NCBI RefSeq assembly: GCF_014191355.1
Contig: NZ_JACHWM010000012.1
Location: 1 to 64,000, forward strand
Reading direction: 5' to 3'
Length of the DNA stretch: 64,000 nt
DNA from: Methylobacterium sp. R2-1
GTDB taxonomy: Bacteria; Pseudomonadota; Alphaproteobacteria; Rhizobiales; Beijerinckiaceae
The notes below the pieces were generated by a model. It was not told the DNA's origin. It was given only the letters and a program-made list of their open reading frames with translations, and ran no database searches. Below, piece by piece: positions 16,912 through 27,926 of the stretch. A program made the position numbers and the translations under genes. Within the stretch, counting starts at the first letter, position 1. Each line of letters opens with the position of its first letter.

Positions 16912-17904
16912 ATGACCCCGATTCGCCGGAGACGCCGGCCCACCTCGGCCGCCGCCTGCCTGCTGCTTGCCCTGTGCGCGGCTGATCCCGCGTTTGCACA
17001 GAGCGTCGGCTTCGACCCCGCCGATTACGGCCGGGCGCAGCTCCCCTTACGCCAGACGACCGGCGACGCGGCGGCCTATGTCGATCAGAACAAGGGCGCC
17101 TTCGAGCCGATCAGTGAACTCGACCCGAAGGACGGGCTCGCCGCGCTGGCCCGCCCGATCGGCCGCGTCGACATCGTTTTGCGGAACGCCCAGACCGGCC
17201 AGCAGGTCGGCGCCTCCTGCACCGGAGCGCTGCTGCCCGGCGACTACGTGCTGACCAACCACCATTGCCTGCCGCAATCGGGCGACCTCACCCCGGTCAA
17301 GGCGTCGATCCTGATGGATTACCTGACGCTGGACGGCAAAGGCTCGCGCCGCTTCGAGATCGACCCGAAGCCGGTCGAGCACGACGCCCGCCTCGACTAC
17401 GCGCTGGCCCGCGTCGCCGGGAATCCGAGTGCCACCTACGGTGCCGTCCGGCTCTCGGGCGAGACTGTGTCCGGCAACCGCTCGATGCTCGTCATCCATC
17501 ATCCCCTCGGGCGCCCGAAGGTGATGAGCCGCTTCCGCTGCTTCGCAATGAAGGATCAGGCGGAGGGGCCGGACCTGCGCCACCGCTGCGACACGCTCGG
17601 CGGCTCGTCCGGCTCGCTGATGTTCGACGCTTCCGTCGCCGGCATCGCCCTTCACAAGGAGGGCGGCCTCGACCCGAAGGACCCGTCGAGCTTCAACAAA
17701 GCCACGCGTCTCTCGGCCATCCTCGGACGCAGCCGCATCCTGTCCGGGATCGCCGCTGCCCAGGCCCGCCCGGTCGCCGCCGCAGCGCCGGCCGGAGATG
17801 TGCCGGACAAGGCCGGCGCGGCACCCTCCAGACCGGCGGCCGGCCCGCCCGCGGACAGGCCGCTCGACCCCGCGAGCATGAACGCGATCCTGCGCGGACG
17901 CTGA
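16912..17904 (+). CDS. exported trypsin-like serine protease
   Basis: A 330-aa protein with a signal peptide (AAACLLLALCAADPAFA). The chymotrypsin-fold triad is visible: His118 in LTNHHC, Asp162 in LDYALARV and Ser233 in GGSSGSL. Two cysteines near the active site (C119, C226) fit the fold. The C-terminal 70 residues are a Pro/Ala-rich tail ending SMNAILRGR. ATG 16912 follows GAGAGGAGGGAGACG. It is probably an active periplasmic or surface endopeptidase. It lies in the same run as the caspase-like gene, so two unrelated peptidases are encoded together. Confidence 0.82.
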   Translation: MTPIRRRRRPTSAAACLLLALCAADPAFAQSVGFDPADYGRAQLPLRQTTGDAAAYVDQNKGAFEPISELDPKDGLAALARPIGRVDIVLRNAQTGQQVGASCTGALLPGDYVLTNHHCLPQSGDLTPVKASILMDYLTLDGKGSRRFEIDPKPVEHDARLDYALARVAGNPSATYGAVRLSGETVSGNRSMLVIHHPLGRPKVMSRFRCFAMKDQAEGPDLRHRCDTLGGSSGSLMFDASVAGIALHKEGGLDPKDPSSFNKATRLSAILGRSRILSGIAAAQARPVAAAAPAGDVPDKAGAAPSRPAAGPPADRPLDPASMNAILRGR

Positions 17905-18015
17905 ACGACTTTTTTCGTGAGCAAGCGGCGAAAGCCGTTCTGCGCGGTCCAGGGATGAGTGGGACGGGGCCGCGGCAAGGCCCGCGAGCAAGGCCATGAG
18001 ACGGAGACGAAAGCC

Positions 18016-18867
18016 ATGGGGGCATTCGGGGGAGTACGCGAGCGGACGGCGCGCAGCCGGGAAGGCACCGCCAGCGGGACCGCGGCGGCCCGGCATCCGC
18101 GCTTTGGCCTGATGCTGGTGGCAGGCATCGTCCTCGCCCTCGCGCCCGCCCGCGCCAACCCGCTCACCGAGGTGCCGGGCGCGCGGACGCCCGCCGCCGA
18201 AGCAGACGCACCCCCGGCCCGCGACGAGGCCACCGAGCGGGCGGAGGCCGGGGCCGTGAACCCCTCGGCCAACGCGATCATCCGTTCGCTCGCCCCCTTC
18301 GCCGACGGCAATCCGGGCCGCCCCGCCGCGCCGGTCGCGGTCTCCCCCGGCGACGGCGGCCCGAGCCTGCGGGTCGATCCCGCCCGTTCGGTCGATCTGA
18401 CCGTGTTCTTCGCTTACGACAGCGCCCGGCTGACGCCGGAGGCGCGCATCCAGCTCGAACCGCTGGGGAAGGCTCTGCAGGCCCGCGAGTTGGCCAGCCA
18501 CGGCTTCCTCATCGCGGGGCACACCGATGCCGCGGGCGGGCTCGGCTACAACCGGCGCCTGTCGCTCGCCCGCGCCCGCGCGGTGAAGGCCCATCTCGTC
18601 GAGACCTACGACATCGATCCGCGCCGCCTGCGCATCCACGGCTGGGGACCGGTCCGCCCCAAGGACCCGTCCCAGCCCTTCGCGCGAATCAACCGTCGGG
18701 TCGAGGTGAGCCTGATCGCACCCGCCCCGAGCGGAGCCCTCCGCTTCGTGCTGCCGGCCTCCGAACGGACTTGCACGGCCGACGCCCTCGGCGATCCCCG
18801 CCGCCACGCCCCGCTCGATCTCGACGATTTCGGCGCGACGCCGACACCGCTGCCCTGCGCCGAATGA
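18016..18867 (+). CDS. OmpA-family peptidoglycan-associated protein
   Basis: A 283-aa protein. After an N-terminal signal or anchor (FGLMLVAGIVLALAPARA) and an Ala/Pro-rich linker comes an OmpA C-terminal domain (about 125-240). It contains VFFAYDSARLTPEA, GHTDAAG, NRRLSLARARAV and NRRVEV, the residues that bind peptidoglycan. No beta-barrel precedes it, so it resembles periplasmic OmpA-like proteins and not a porin. ATG 18016 is preceded by GGAG at 9 bases; a GTG at 17959 would lengthen the N-terminus. In this run it is the likely cell-wall tether. Confidence 0.78.
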   Translation: MGAFGGVRERTARSREGTASGTAAARHPRFGLMLVAGIVLALAPARANPLTEVPGARTPAAEADAPPARDEATERAEAGAVNPSANAIIRSLAPFADGNPGRPAAPVAVSPGDGGPSLRVDPARSVDLTVFFAYDSARLTPEARIQLEPLGKALQARELASHGFLIAGHTDAAGGLGYNRRLSLARARAVKAHLVETYDIDPRRLRIHGWGPVRPKDPSQPFARINRRVEVSLIAPAPSGALRFVLPASERTCTADALGDPRRHAPLDLDDFGATPTPLPCAE

Positions 18868-18917
18868 CGCCAGCGACATCACCGCCGGCACACGACCCAG
18901 CCCACAGGATGATTCCA

Positions 18918-19880
18918 ATGCTGCGCACCCGCACCCGAACGCTCGCCGCACTCGCCCTGATCGGCGGCGCGCTCCTCGGCCTCGCCACACAAGCGCAGGC
19001 CCAGGGCCGGCCCAACATCGTCGTGATGGGCGAGGATGCCGACGAGGATTCCGTACCCCGCGGCAACCGCATCTTTCAGCGCGTCATCGCTGAACTCTCC
19101 GAGACGATGAACCTGCGCGGCTACAACGTCTACGACGAGACCGCGGTGGCGATGGGGATCACCCAGGCCAACCGGGTTCGCCGCCGCGACGCGGAGCTGA
19201 TCGAGGTCGCCCGCGCAGTCCAGAACCCGCCGCTCGACGTGGTGGCGGTGTTTCAGGTCTACGCCTCGGCGTCGAAATCGGCCTATTCCGACATCGTGCG
19301 GCCGGAAGTGCGCATCCCGGGCCGGCTCCTCAACGTGCGCACCGGGCAATCGCTCGGCGCCTTCGAGGTGGCGGGATTGCAGCTCCCGCCCCTGCCCCAG
19401 GGCTGCGACCGGGAATGCCTGCTCGAACGGGTCGGCGCCGAGGCGAAGAGCATCGCCACCGACGTGGCGAGCGCGCTCACGGCCAAGCTCGACGGCGTGG
19501 TCGCTCCCCGCCGCGCCGCCGATGCCGGCGCAGCCCCGAACGCGCTTCCGAACGCCCTTCCCGGCGCCGAGCCTCCGCTCGCAGCGGTGGCCGGCGGTGA
19601 ATCCTGCGGCGGCCTGCCCACGGCCTATGTCGTGCGGCTCAATGGCTTCTCGCCACAGGAGGTGCAGGCGGCGGAGGAGTACATGGCAGCCTTCCGCTGC
19701 TACGAGCACCACCGCCCTGTGCGCTCGGGCGGTGCCACCGCCGAGTACTGGTACGAGACGCGCTCCGATTCAGCGCGGCTCGGCCGTAACCTGCGCCTGA
19801 TGCTCGAGCACATGAGCGCCCCGGGGCAGGTCCAGTTCTCCGGCAATACCTTCGTCGTCAGCCGCGTCGCCACCCGCTGA
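18918..19880 (+). CDS. exported protein, unknown (FlgT/LpoB/CsgG-like feel)
   Basis: A 320-aa protein with a signal peptide (LAALALIGGALLGLATQAQA). The N-terminal domain (about 30-175) alternates helices and strands: IFQRVIAELSETMNLRGY, then VVAVFQVYAS. It resembles the alpha/beta domains of periplasmic assembly factors such as LpoB or CsgG, but this is impressionistic. After a Pro/Ala linker, a second domain (about 230-320) has paired cysteines and ends YWYETRSDSARLGRNL. Start ATG 18918 is favoured by AGGA at 8 bases; ATG 18909 is also in frame. It lies 50 bp after the OmpA-family gene. Confidence 0.5.
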   Translation: MLRTRTRTLAALALIGGALLGLATQAQAQGRPNIVVMGEDADEDSVPRGNRIFQRVIAELSETMNLRGYNVYDETAVAMGITQANRVRRRDAELIEVARAVQNPPLDVVAVFQVYASASKSAYSDIVRPEVRIPGRLLNVRTGQSLGAFEVAGLQLPPLPQGCDRECLLERVGAEAKSIATDVASALTAKLDGVVAPRRAADAGAAPNALPNALPGAEPPLAAVAGGESCGGLPTAYVVRLNGFSPQEVQAAEEYMAAFRCYEHHRPVRSGGATAEYWYETRSDSARLGRNLRLMLEHMSAPGQVQFSGNTFVVSRVATR

Positions 19881-19944
19881 TGCCATCCCGGACTTCCAAG
19901 GGAGCCCGCGACGCCCTTCCGCACGCAGCCTTCGGAGTGACACC

Positions 19945-20946
19945 ATGAGCGATCGCAACTCGCTGGGCCGCCTGCTCGCCCGCATCGTTCCGGGCCGGTG
20001 GGCCCTGTGCGGCCTGCTCGCCGGGCTGATCGCCGCACTGACAGCCTCGTCGGCGCCGGTCTTCGCGGCCGAGCCCGTCTTCCCGCCCGCCGGCTCGCTC
20101 GGCCTCGCGCCGCCGCCCGGCATGAAGCCGGCCGCGAGTTTCGCGGGTTTCGAGCACCGCTCCGGCGCCTCGATCGTCCTTGTCGAGATGCCGCCGGAGG
20201 CCTGGGACCAGATCAATGGGAAATTCACTCCCGAGGCCCTGGCGCCGACCGGCTTCCGGGTGAAGGGCGGGGTTGAGCCGCTGAGCACGGCGGGTGGCGA
20301 GGGGTTCGTCCTTCGCGGGACGCAGGGCGCCAACGGTCTTACCTATACCAAGTGGGTCGCCGTGGTGCGCGGCGCCTCCGGCACCGGCCTCGTGACCGTC
20401 CAAGTGCCGGAGACGGCGGCCAAGCAGGTGCCGGCTCCCACGGTCGAGGCGGCCCTTCGGACGATCGCGTTCCGGCCCAAGGCGAGCCTCGCCGATCAGG
20501 TCGCTGCCCTGCCCTACACCGTGGGCGATTCCGCCGGCTTCCGCCCGATGGGGGTGTTCGCCGGCAACGGCCTGCTCCTGACCGAGGGGCCGAAGGATGT
20601 CGATCCCGAGCGCGAGCAACCGGTGGTCATCGTCACACCGTCGCTCGGACAGTCACCAGTGCCGTCGGGGGCGGAAATCGCCTTCGCCCGCCGAATCTTC
20701 ACGGCACAGAAGGACTTGAAGGACGTCGCGGTCACCGACGAGGAGCGCAGCACCCGAGGCGACGCCGTGGTGGTCCGCCTGCGCGGCACCGGCATCGACA
20801 CCAAAACCGGACGCACGCTCGGCTTGACCCAGACGATGGTGTTCGACGGCGGACGTTACGTGCGGGTGATCGGCTTCGCCGATGCCGGACGTGCCGACGC
20901 GCTGGCCCGGGCCGAGCGCGTCGCCGCCTCGGTCACCATGCGCTGA
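19945..20946 (+). CDS. exported protein, unknown function
   Basis: A 333-aa protein with a long signal peptide (LLAGLIAALTASSAPVFA). The mature part appears beta-rich with two similar-sized lobes (about 45-180 and 190-333), no cysteines of note and no catalytic motif. It ends in a helix (DALARAERVAASVTMR). ATG 19945 is preceded by CGGAGTGACACC. I recognise no family. It belongs to the run of exported proteins by strand and close spacing. Confidence 0.55.
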   Translation: MSDRNSLGRLLARIVPGRWALCGLLAGLIAALTASSAPVFAAEPVFPPAGSLGLAPPPGMKPAASFAGFEHRSGASIVLVEMPPEAWDQINGKFTPEALAPTGFRVKGGVEPLSTAGGEGFVLRGTQGANGLTYTKWVAVVRGASGTGLVTVQVPETAAKQVPAPTVEAALRTIAFRPKASLADQVAALPYTVGDSAGFRPMGVFAGNGLLLTEGPKDVDPEREQPVVIVTPSLGQSPVPSGAEIAFARRIFTAQKDLKDVAVTDEERSTRGDAVVVRLRGTGIDTKTGRTLGLTQTMVFDGGRYVRVIGFADAGRADALARAERVAASVTMR

Positions 20947-21139
20947 GCCGGCGTGACCCGGTCGTCCAGCCTCGCCGTCAGCGGCGTCTGGCGCTAGCCC
21001 GCCACGTCCCCCCGCGTCGAGGCAGGCATCCTGCGCGAGGACATCCCAAAGGTGCCAGCCAGCCGCCGCGAGAACGGCCAATGCCAGCGCCGCCACGATC
21101 CAACTCCCCGTTCACATCATCCAGACCGAAAGCGCCCCC

Positions 21140-21907
21140 GTGACCCACCGCCATCCTCTTCCTCGGCCGAGTCTCGGGTCACGCGCCCTGATCCTGCTGA
21201 CTTTGCTCGCTGCCGCCACCGGGGCCGCACGGGCGCAGGATCGGCACCCCCCCTCGAAGAACGAGTGCCGACGCACGCCCTCGCTCTCCGACGGGCCGGC
21301 TCTCGGCTTCGGGCGGGTCGTCGCGGCGGGCCGCACCGCCTTCGTCAAGGACGGGCTCGCGCAGAATGGCTGTCCCGATGTAAGCGCCGAATGCCGTGAT
21401 CGGGCCTATCTGGTGACCGGCGATCCCGTGATCTTGGGAGAACGCCGCGGCGGCTATCTCTGCGCCAGCTATCGCGGCGCGAAGGGCGATCTGGCCCGGA
21501 CCGGCTGGCTTCCGGCCGAGTCAGTGGCAGCCGAACCGCCGGCCCCGATCACGCTCGACGACTGGCTCGGCACTTGGACCCAGGCGGAAGGCCGCATCCA
21601 GGTGAAGCGGGGAGAGAAGCCCGGCACGCTTTCGATCTCGGGCGACGCGACCTGGGGCATGGGCGATCCGGAGCGGGTGAAGCGCGGCGGTGTCCATCTC
21701 GGCGAGATCTCCGGCACGGCCACGCCGGCGGGCGACGGCGCCAGCTTCGCCATGGGTGAGAACGGCACCCTGCCAGTCGCAAAGGGCGGTGAATACGATT
21801 GCAAGGTCTGGCTGCGGCGGCTCGGCCCCTGGCTCGTCGTAGAGGACAACCTTGCCTGCGGCGGCATGAACGTCACCTTCCGCGGTGTCTACCGGCGCGA
21901 GTCATGA
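21140..21907 (+). CDS. exported cysteine-containing protein, unknown
   Basis: A 255-aa protein starting with GTG at 21140 (weak ribosome binding site), with a signal peptide (LILLTLLAAATGAARA). The N-terminal domain has several cysteines, consistent with an SH3-like or disulfide-bonded fold. The C-terminal domain (about 130-250, LDDWLGTWTQAEG, then a final YDCKVW...NLACGG pair) is beta-rich and lipocalin-like in feel. No family is assigned. It follows the previous exported protein after about 190 bp of DNA without a gene. Confidence 0.5.
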   Translation: MTHRHPLPRPSLGSRALILLTLLAAATGAARAQDRHPPSKNECRRTPSLSDGPALGFGRVVAAGRTAFVKDGLAQNGCPDVSAECRDRAYLVTGDPVILGERRGGYLCASYRGAKGDLARTGWLPAESVAAEPPAPITLDDWLGTWTQAEGRIQVKRGEKPGTLSISGDATWGMGDPERVKRGGVHLGEISGTATPAGDGASFAMGENGTLPVAKGGEYDCKVWLRRLGPWLVVEDNLACGGMNVTFRGVYRRES

Positions 21908-22004
21908 TGCGAGCGCAGGGCATGACGGAGCATACACGCGAGGCGCTTCGCCGCCTTGTTTCATTGCCGGCATCGATCTCGGCGGCCTGCTCTACACGCT
22001 TCTG

Positions 22005-22109
22005 ATGATGGGCTGGCTGGTCATCCTGCTCCTGACCTTCATGCTGCTGACGCTCGTGATCTGGCTCGGAATCGGCCTGCGGGCGCTCGCCAGCACGTGG
22101 CTGTCGTGA
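22005..22109 (+). CDS. possible small membrane protein
   Basis: A 34-residue hydrophobic peptide (MMGWLVILLLTF, then a LVIWLGIGLR segment, ending TWLS) is encoded just after the preceding exported protein. A longer frame opens with GTG at 21885 inside that gene, so the start is uncertain, and no good ribosome binding site precedes 22005. Composition is clearly membrane-like, which is unusual for a chance frame in 70 % GC DNA. Confidence 0.35.
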   Translation: MMGWLVILLLTFMLLTLVIWLGIGLRALASTWLS

Positions 22110-22192
22110 CGCCCGATGCGCAGAACCGCCTCTTTCTCCTCGCCCACCTGCCCCCGCTCCGCCTGCGGGCCGAAGCGGATCCGGGAGTGACC

Positions 22193-23707
22193 ATGTGCCT
22201 CGATCCCTCCGGCCTCCCCTCCCCGGCCTCCGTGTTGCCGCGGCAGCTGCCATCCCGGTCGGGCACGAGGACGGGCCTGATCGCTGCCCTTCTGCTGCTG
22301 GCGGTCCCCGCCCCCGCACAGGATCTCGGAAAGGGCTCTCGCGCAGAGGTTCCGCAGCGGCAGGCGCAGGAGCCCGATCCCGGTGAGCCGGACCGGCGCC
22401 TGCCCTTCGCTTCCACCCTCGACCTGCGCCGGGCGACGGTGGAGCGTCACCTGCGCGGCCTGCGCACGACCGACCCGATCGCGGCGGCCGAGGCCGGCCG
22501 GGAACTCGCGAAACACGATTACGACACGATCTTCCGCAGCTTTCTCGACGGCACCGGCCTCGATCCGGAGGATGCCGGCGACGTGCTGACCGCCTTCATC
22601 GTCCTGCAATGGATGGTCGCCAACGACGCGACGGCAGAGCCCAGTCCGGCCGCGCTTCAGGCGATCCGCCGCCGGTTCGTGATGCCGATGGCGGCCAGAC
22701 CGCCGCTGTCGCAGCCCGCGAGCCGGGCCGCTTTCGCCGAGCAGGTCAAGCTGCGCTCCGTGCTGCACCACGCAAGCTGGAAGGCCGCGCGGCAGCTCGG
22801 CGTCATGCCCCGCTTCCTCGCCACCCTCTCGAACGAGTTCATCCCCGCCGCCAAGCTGCAGGCGCTGGCTTTGACCGAGGCCGGGCTGGTGCCGAAGGGA
22901 CGGGCGAATGGGCAGGCCGGCGCCCAGCCACCATCCAGATCTTCGTCAACACCCTCGGCGGACGCGCGTCCGCCCGTCGCCGATGCCCCACCGGCGCGAC
23001 CGGCCGCCCCCGACGCGGCCCCGGATGTCGTCGCCCCGCCGCGCCATTCCGCCAACTGGGACGCGGTCGAGGGCGTGTATTTCCGCTCCACCACCGGCTT
23101 CGGCGTCGGCGGCATGATGATCGTCGATTTCGAGCCGCTGATCGTCCTCAAGGACGGCACCTATTATGAGACCGACGACACGGCGCTGGAGGATGTCGAT
23201 CTCGCCGCCGAGCGGACGGCCAAGCCGCGCCGCTTCGGCCGCTGGACCCGTAAGGGTGGAGGCTTCGTGCTGACGGGCGCGGACGGCAAGCCGGCCGATT
23301 ACGCCCTGGGCGACGGCAGTTTCTTCCGGGCCTTCCCGGCCGCCGCCGGCGAGAATATGGCGCGCTCCTATCGGCGCCTCTCGGGCGGCGGGAACAGCGC
23401 CATGGGCGGCGACGTCACGGTCGCGATCGAGAACCGCTACGATTTCCGGAGCGATGGCCGATACGGGCGCGGCGGCTCGGTCGGCGCGGTCAATTCCGGA
23501 GCGAGCAGCGGCGTCGGCACGGCAATCGGCCGGCGCAGAGCGTCCGAGGGCGGTCAGTATCGCCTCGACCGCCACACCCTGACGCTGACCGGTGCGGATG
23601 GGCGCAGTCGGCGCCTGTTCTTCGCCTACGGCTCGCAGAAGGACCCGCCCGAGATCGACCGCGACATGATCTTCGTCGGAGACAGCGTCTTCAGCGCGGA
23701 CGATTGA
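22193..23707 (+). CDS. exported protein, unknown (possible DUF6683-like N-terminal part)
   Basis: A 504-aa protein. ATG 22193 is preceded by CGGGAGTGACC; a hydrophobic signal (GLIAALLLLAVPAPAQ) lies about 28-43. The helical N-terminal domain (about 65-225) resembles DUF6683-type exported proteins. A Pro/Ser/Ala linker (about 240-280) leads to a beta-rich C-terminal domain (about 285-504, with a Gly/Ser-rich stretch near 445-460). That domain resembles lipocalin-like folds seen at the end of such proteins. Assignment is tentative. It is the last of the co-directional exported proteins before tex. Confidence 0.5.
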   Translation: MCLDPSGLPSPASVLPRQLPSRSGTRTGLIAALLLLAVPAPAQDLGKGSRAEVPQRQAQEPDPGEPDRRLPFASTLDLRRATVERHLRGLRTTDPIAAAEAGRELAKHDYDTIFRSFLDGTGLDPEDAGDVLTAFIVLQWMVANDATAEPSPAALQAIRRRFVMPMAARPPLSQPASRAAFAEQVKLRSVLHHASWKAARQLGVMPRFLATLSNEFIPAAKLQALALTEAGLVPKGRANGQAGAQPPSRSSSTPSADARPPVADAPPARPAAPDAAPDVVAPPRHSANWDAVEGVYFRSTTGFGVGGMMIVDFEPLIVLKDGTYYETDDTALEDVDLAAERTAKPRRFGRWTRKGGGFVLTGADGKPADYALGDGSFFRAFPAAAGENMARSYRRLSGGGNSAMGGDVTVAIENRYDFRSDGRYGRGGSVGAVNSGASSGVGTAIGRRRASEGGQYRLDRHTLTLTGADGRSRRLFFAYGSQKDPPEIDRDMIFVGDSVFSADD

Positions 23708-23808
23708 GCCGCGCTCGGCGGGGCCCAAGAGCCGCTTGCGCCGGAAGGCCCGATCGGAGAGGACGGCCGCTCCGACCTTCCCTGCCACGATCACCGAGGG
23801 TGCATCCC

Positions 23809-26116
<2,308 letters not shown>

Positions 26117-26130
<14 letters not shown>

Positions 26131-26422
26131 TCGACAAACAATGGATCTGCCCGCGCGTAGGCACAGCCATTTCGCGGCGGAAGGCCTCCGAGACCGGGGC
26201 TGGCCGTTGATCCGGCGGCCGCAGCGCGTCGGCATCCTGGGGGCGGGAATGCGCGTTTCTGGCGGCCGGCTTGGTCGGCTCTGTGAGCGCGGGAGCGGCC
26301 GGATCTCCGGTAAGACCCCAGTCCTTGATCCGACACAGCACGACATAATCCCCGATCGTGATCAGATCCGCGTCCACAAGCGCCAAGGCCTCTTCGCGCG
26401 AGGCGATAAGATTGGGATTCAA
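26117..26422 (-). CDS. small hypothetical protein, TTG start
   Basis: A 101-aa frame read from TTG at 26422, supported by GGAG six bases upstream on the minus strand. The first 35 residues look like a folded segment (EEALALVDADLITIGDYVVLCRIKDWGL); the rest is Pro/Arg-rich and probably disordered. It overlaps the 3' end of tex in convergent orientation. No family is recognised; low GC in the 5' end matches the AT-rich island next to it. Confidence 0.45.
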
Positions 26423-27113
26423 AGCCTACTCCATCACCGCTTCCAGACCTAAGGGAGATATATTTGCCAAAAAAATCAACCTAAAGTACGATTTTGTGAT
26501 CGTGCCCGCGACTGGAACTCTCCGCCAAATCTAATGGCGTTCTATAAAATCTGTCATCCTAAGAGCGTAATTCTGTAATATTCACAATTCAATCGCGAAT
26601 GCTTCCACACATCCTATAGAATTATCCGTCACCATCTTTGATAATCCGCAAATTTCTCCAGATAAAAAAGTGTACCTCGCTTGGCGTAGTCGCCGCTTCA
26701 GCCAACCTCTTGCGAGTCCGCTATTCCAACCCGCTCCGAAGTTCGCTTAAACCGCACTCGGCGTATCTGTCCGGCCGCAGCGACGACACTCCTCACAATG
26801 CGCCCGACCATCGATCGGGAGGGCCAGCGCCGTGCTCGCCGGGACGGAACCCGTCCATTGACGCGATGAAGCGGAGATGACGGGTCATGTCGTGAGAGCC
26901 GCCGGGTACTCCCGGCAGCCAAGCTAGCGTCCCACCGACCACGATGGGCCACCGTCCCCAGATTCGCCGTTTTTCCCGGCTTCCTGCCCGCCTCAGGGTG
27001 CAGCTGCCACCTGCTCGCTCCGCTTCGCTTGCCGAGTGAGGCGGCGGCCGCTCTGACAGCGCACCTGTTACAGCGGGCCGGCCCGCATCGTTGCCGGCGG
27101 AGCTTATCGAACC
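26423..27113. other. AT-rich intergenic island upstream of the kps-like genes
   Basis: 691 bp without a credible gene. A hand count over 26461-26700 gives 98 G+C of 240 (about 41 %), against roughly 70 % around it; the stretch 26800-27113 returns to normal GC. Several A- and T-runs are present. This is either a large regulatory region for the polysaccharide export genes or a scar of foreign DNA. A short frame at 26638-26880 has no ribosome binding site and no protein-like composition. Confidence 0.6.
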
Positions 27114-27767
27114 GTGATCCGCTTCGAGAACGTCACCAAGGTCTACTCCACCTACGGTCGGCGCCGTACCATCCTCGATCGGGTGAACTTCACCCTGAGA
27201 CCGGGCATCAGCTACGGCATCATGGGGATCAACGGTGCCGGCAAATCGACGACCATGAAGCTTATCGCCGGCGTCGAGGAGCCGACCCGAGGCCGCATAT
27301 CCCGGGGCCTTCGCGTCTCCTGGCCCCTGGGCTTCGCGGGCGGCTTCAACGCGAAGATGACGGGCCGGGACAACGTCATCTTCGTCGCCCGGATCTACGG
27401 AGAAGATCCGCGTCGCGTGCTCGAATTCGTCGAGGATTTCTCAGAACTCGGCAGCTACCTGAACATGCCGGTGAACACCTACTCCTCCGGCATGGGTTCG
27501 CGGCTCGCCTTCGGGATGAGTATGGCGATTCCGTTCGACACCTATCTCATCGACGAGACCCTATCGGTGGGCGATGCGCGCTTCCAGAAACGTTGCGCGG
27601 AAGTGTTCAACAAGCGGCGCGAGAGCGCGGACGTGATCCTGATCTCCCACAGTATGGAGATGATCCGCGAGTATTGCAGTCAGGCTCTCATCCTGATCAA
27701 CGGGCAGGCGGTGGTCTACGACGACGTCGACGAGGCGATCACGGCCTATCGCCGCCTGAACAGCTGA
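27114..27767 (+). CDS. kpsT: capsule/polysaccharide ABC exporter ATPase (KpsT-like)
   Basis: A 217-aa ABC ATPase. Walker A GINGAGKST is at 38-46, the signature YSSGM at 123-127, Walker B TYLIDE at 143-148 and the switch His179 (ISHS). The sequence around the signature (MGSRLAFGMSMA) and the short length are typical of the KpsT/CtrD subfamily, which powers export of lipid-linked capsule polysaccharide across the inner membrane. It starts with GTG. The usual permease KpsM is not adjacent. It is followed by a kpsE-like gene 159 bp away, so the pair is a partial exporter module. Confidence 0.88.
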   Translation: MIRFENVTKVYSTYGRRRTILDRVNFTLRPGISYGIMGINGAGKSTTMKLIAGVEEPTRGRISRGLRVSWPLGFAGGFNAKMTGRDNVIFVARIYGEDPRRVLEFVEDFSELGSYLNMPVNTYSSGMGSRLAFGMSMAIPFDTYLIDETLSVGDARFQKRCAEVFNKRRESADVILISHSMEMIREYCSQALILINGQAVVYDDVDEAITAYRRLNS

Positions 27768-27926
27768 GAACGGCCAACTCGCCGCCGGGACATCACCGGG
27801 CCAATCCCGAATGGCAGATCGGACACGCTTTCGCCGCGAGGGCGGGCCAGAGACACAAGCGTGCGATCCGCCGCGGCTCCCTGACGCCGCGCAGCAGACC
27901 GCGTGGGGCGTGCGAGCACCGACACC

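Noticed and set aside
26638..26880. 80-codon frame in the AT-rich island
   Set aside because: No ribosome binding site, composition not protein-like, and it spans the GC transition.
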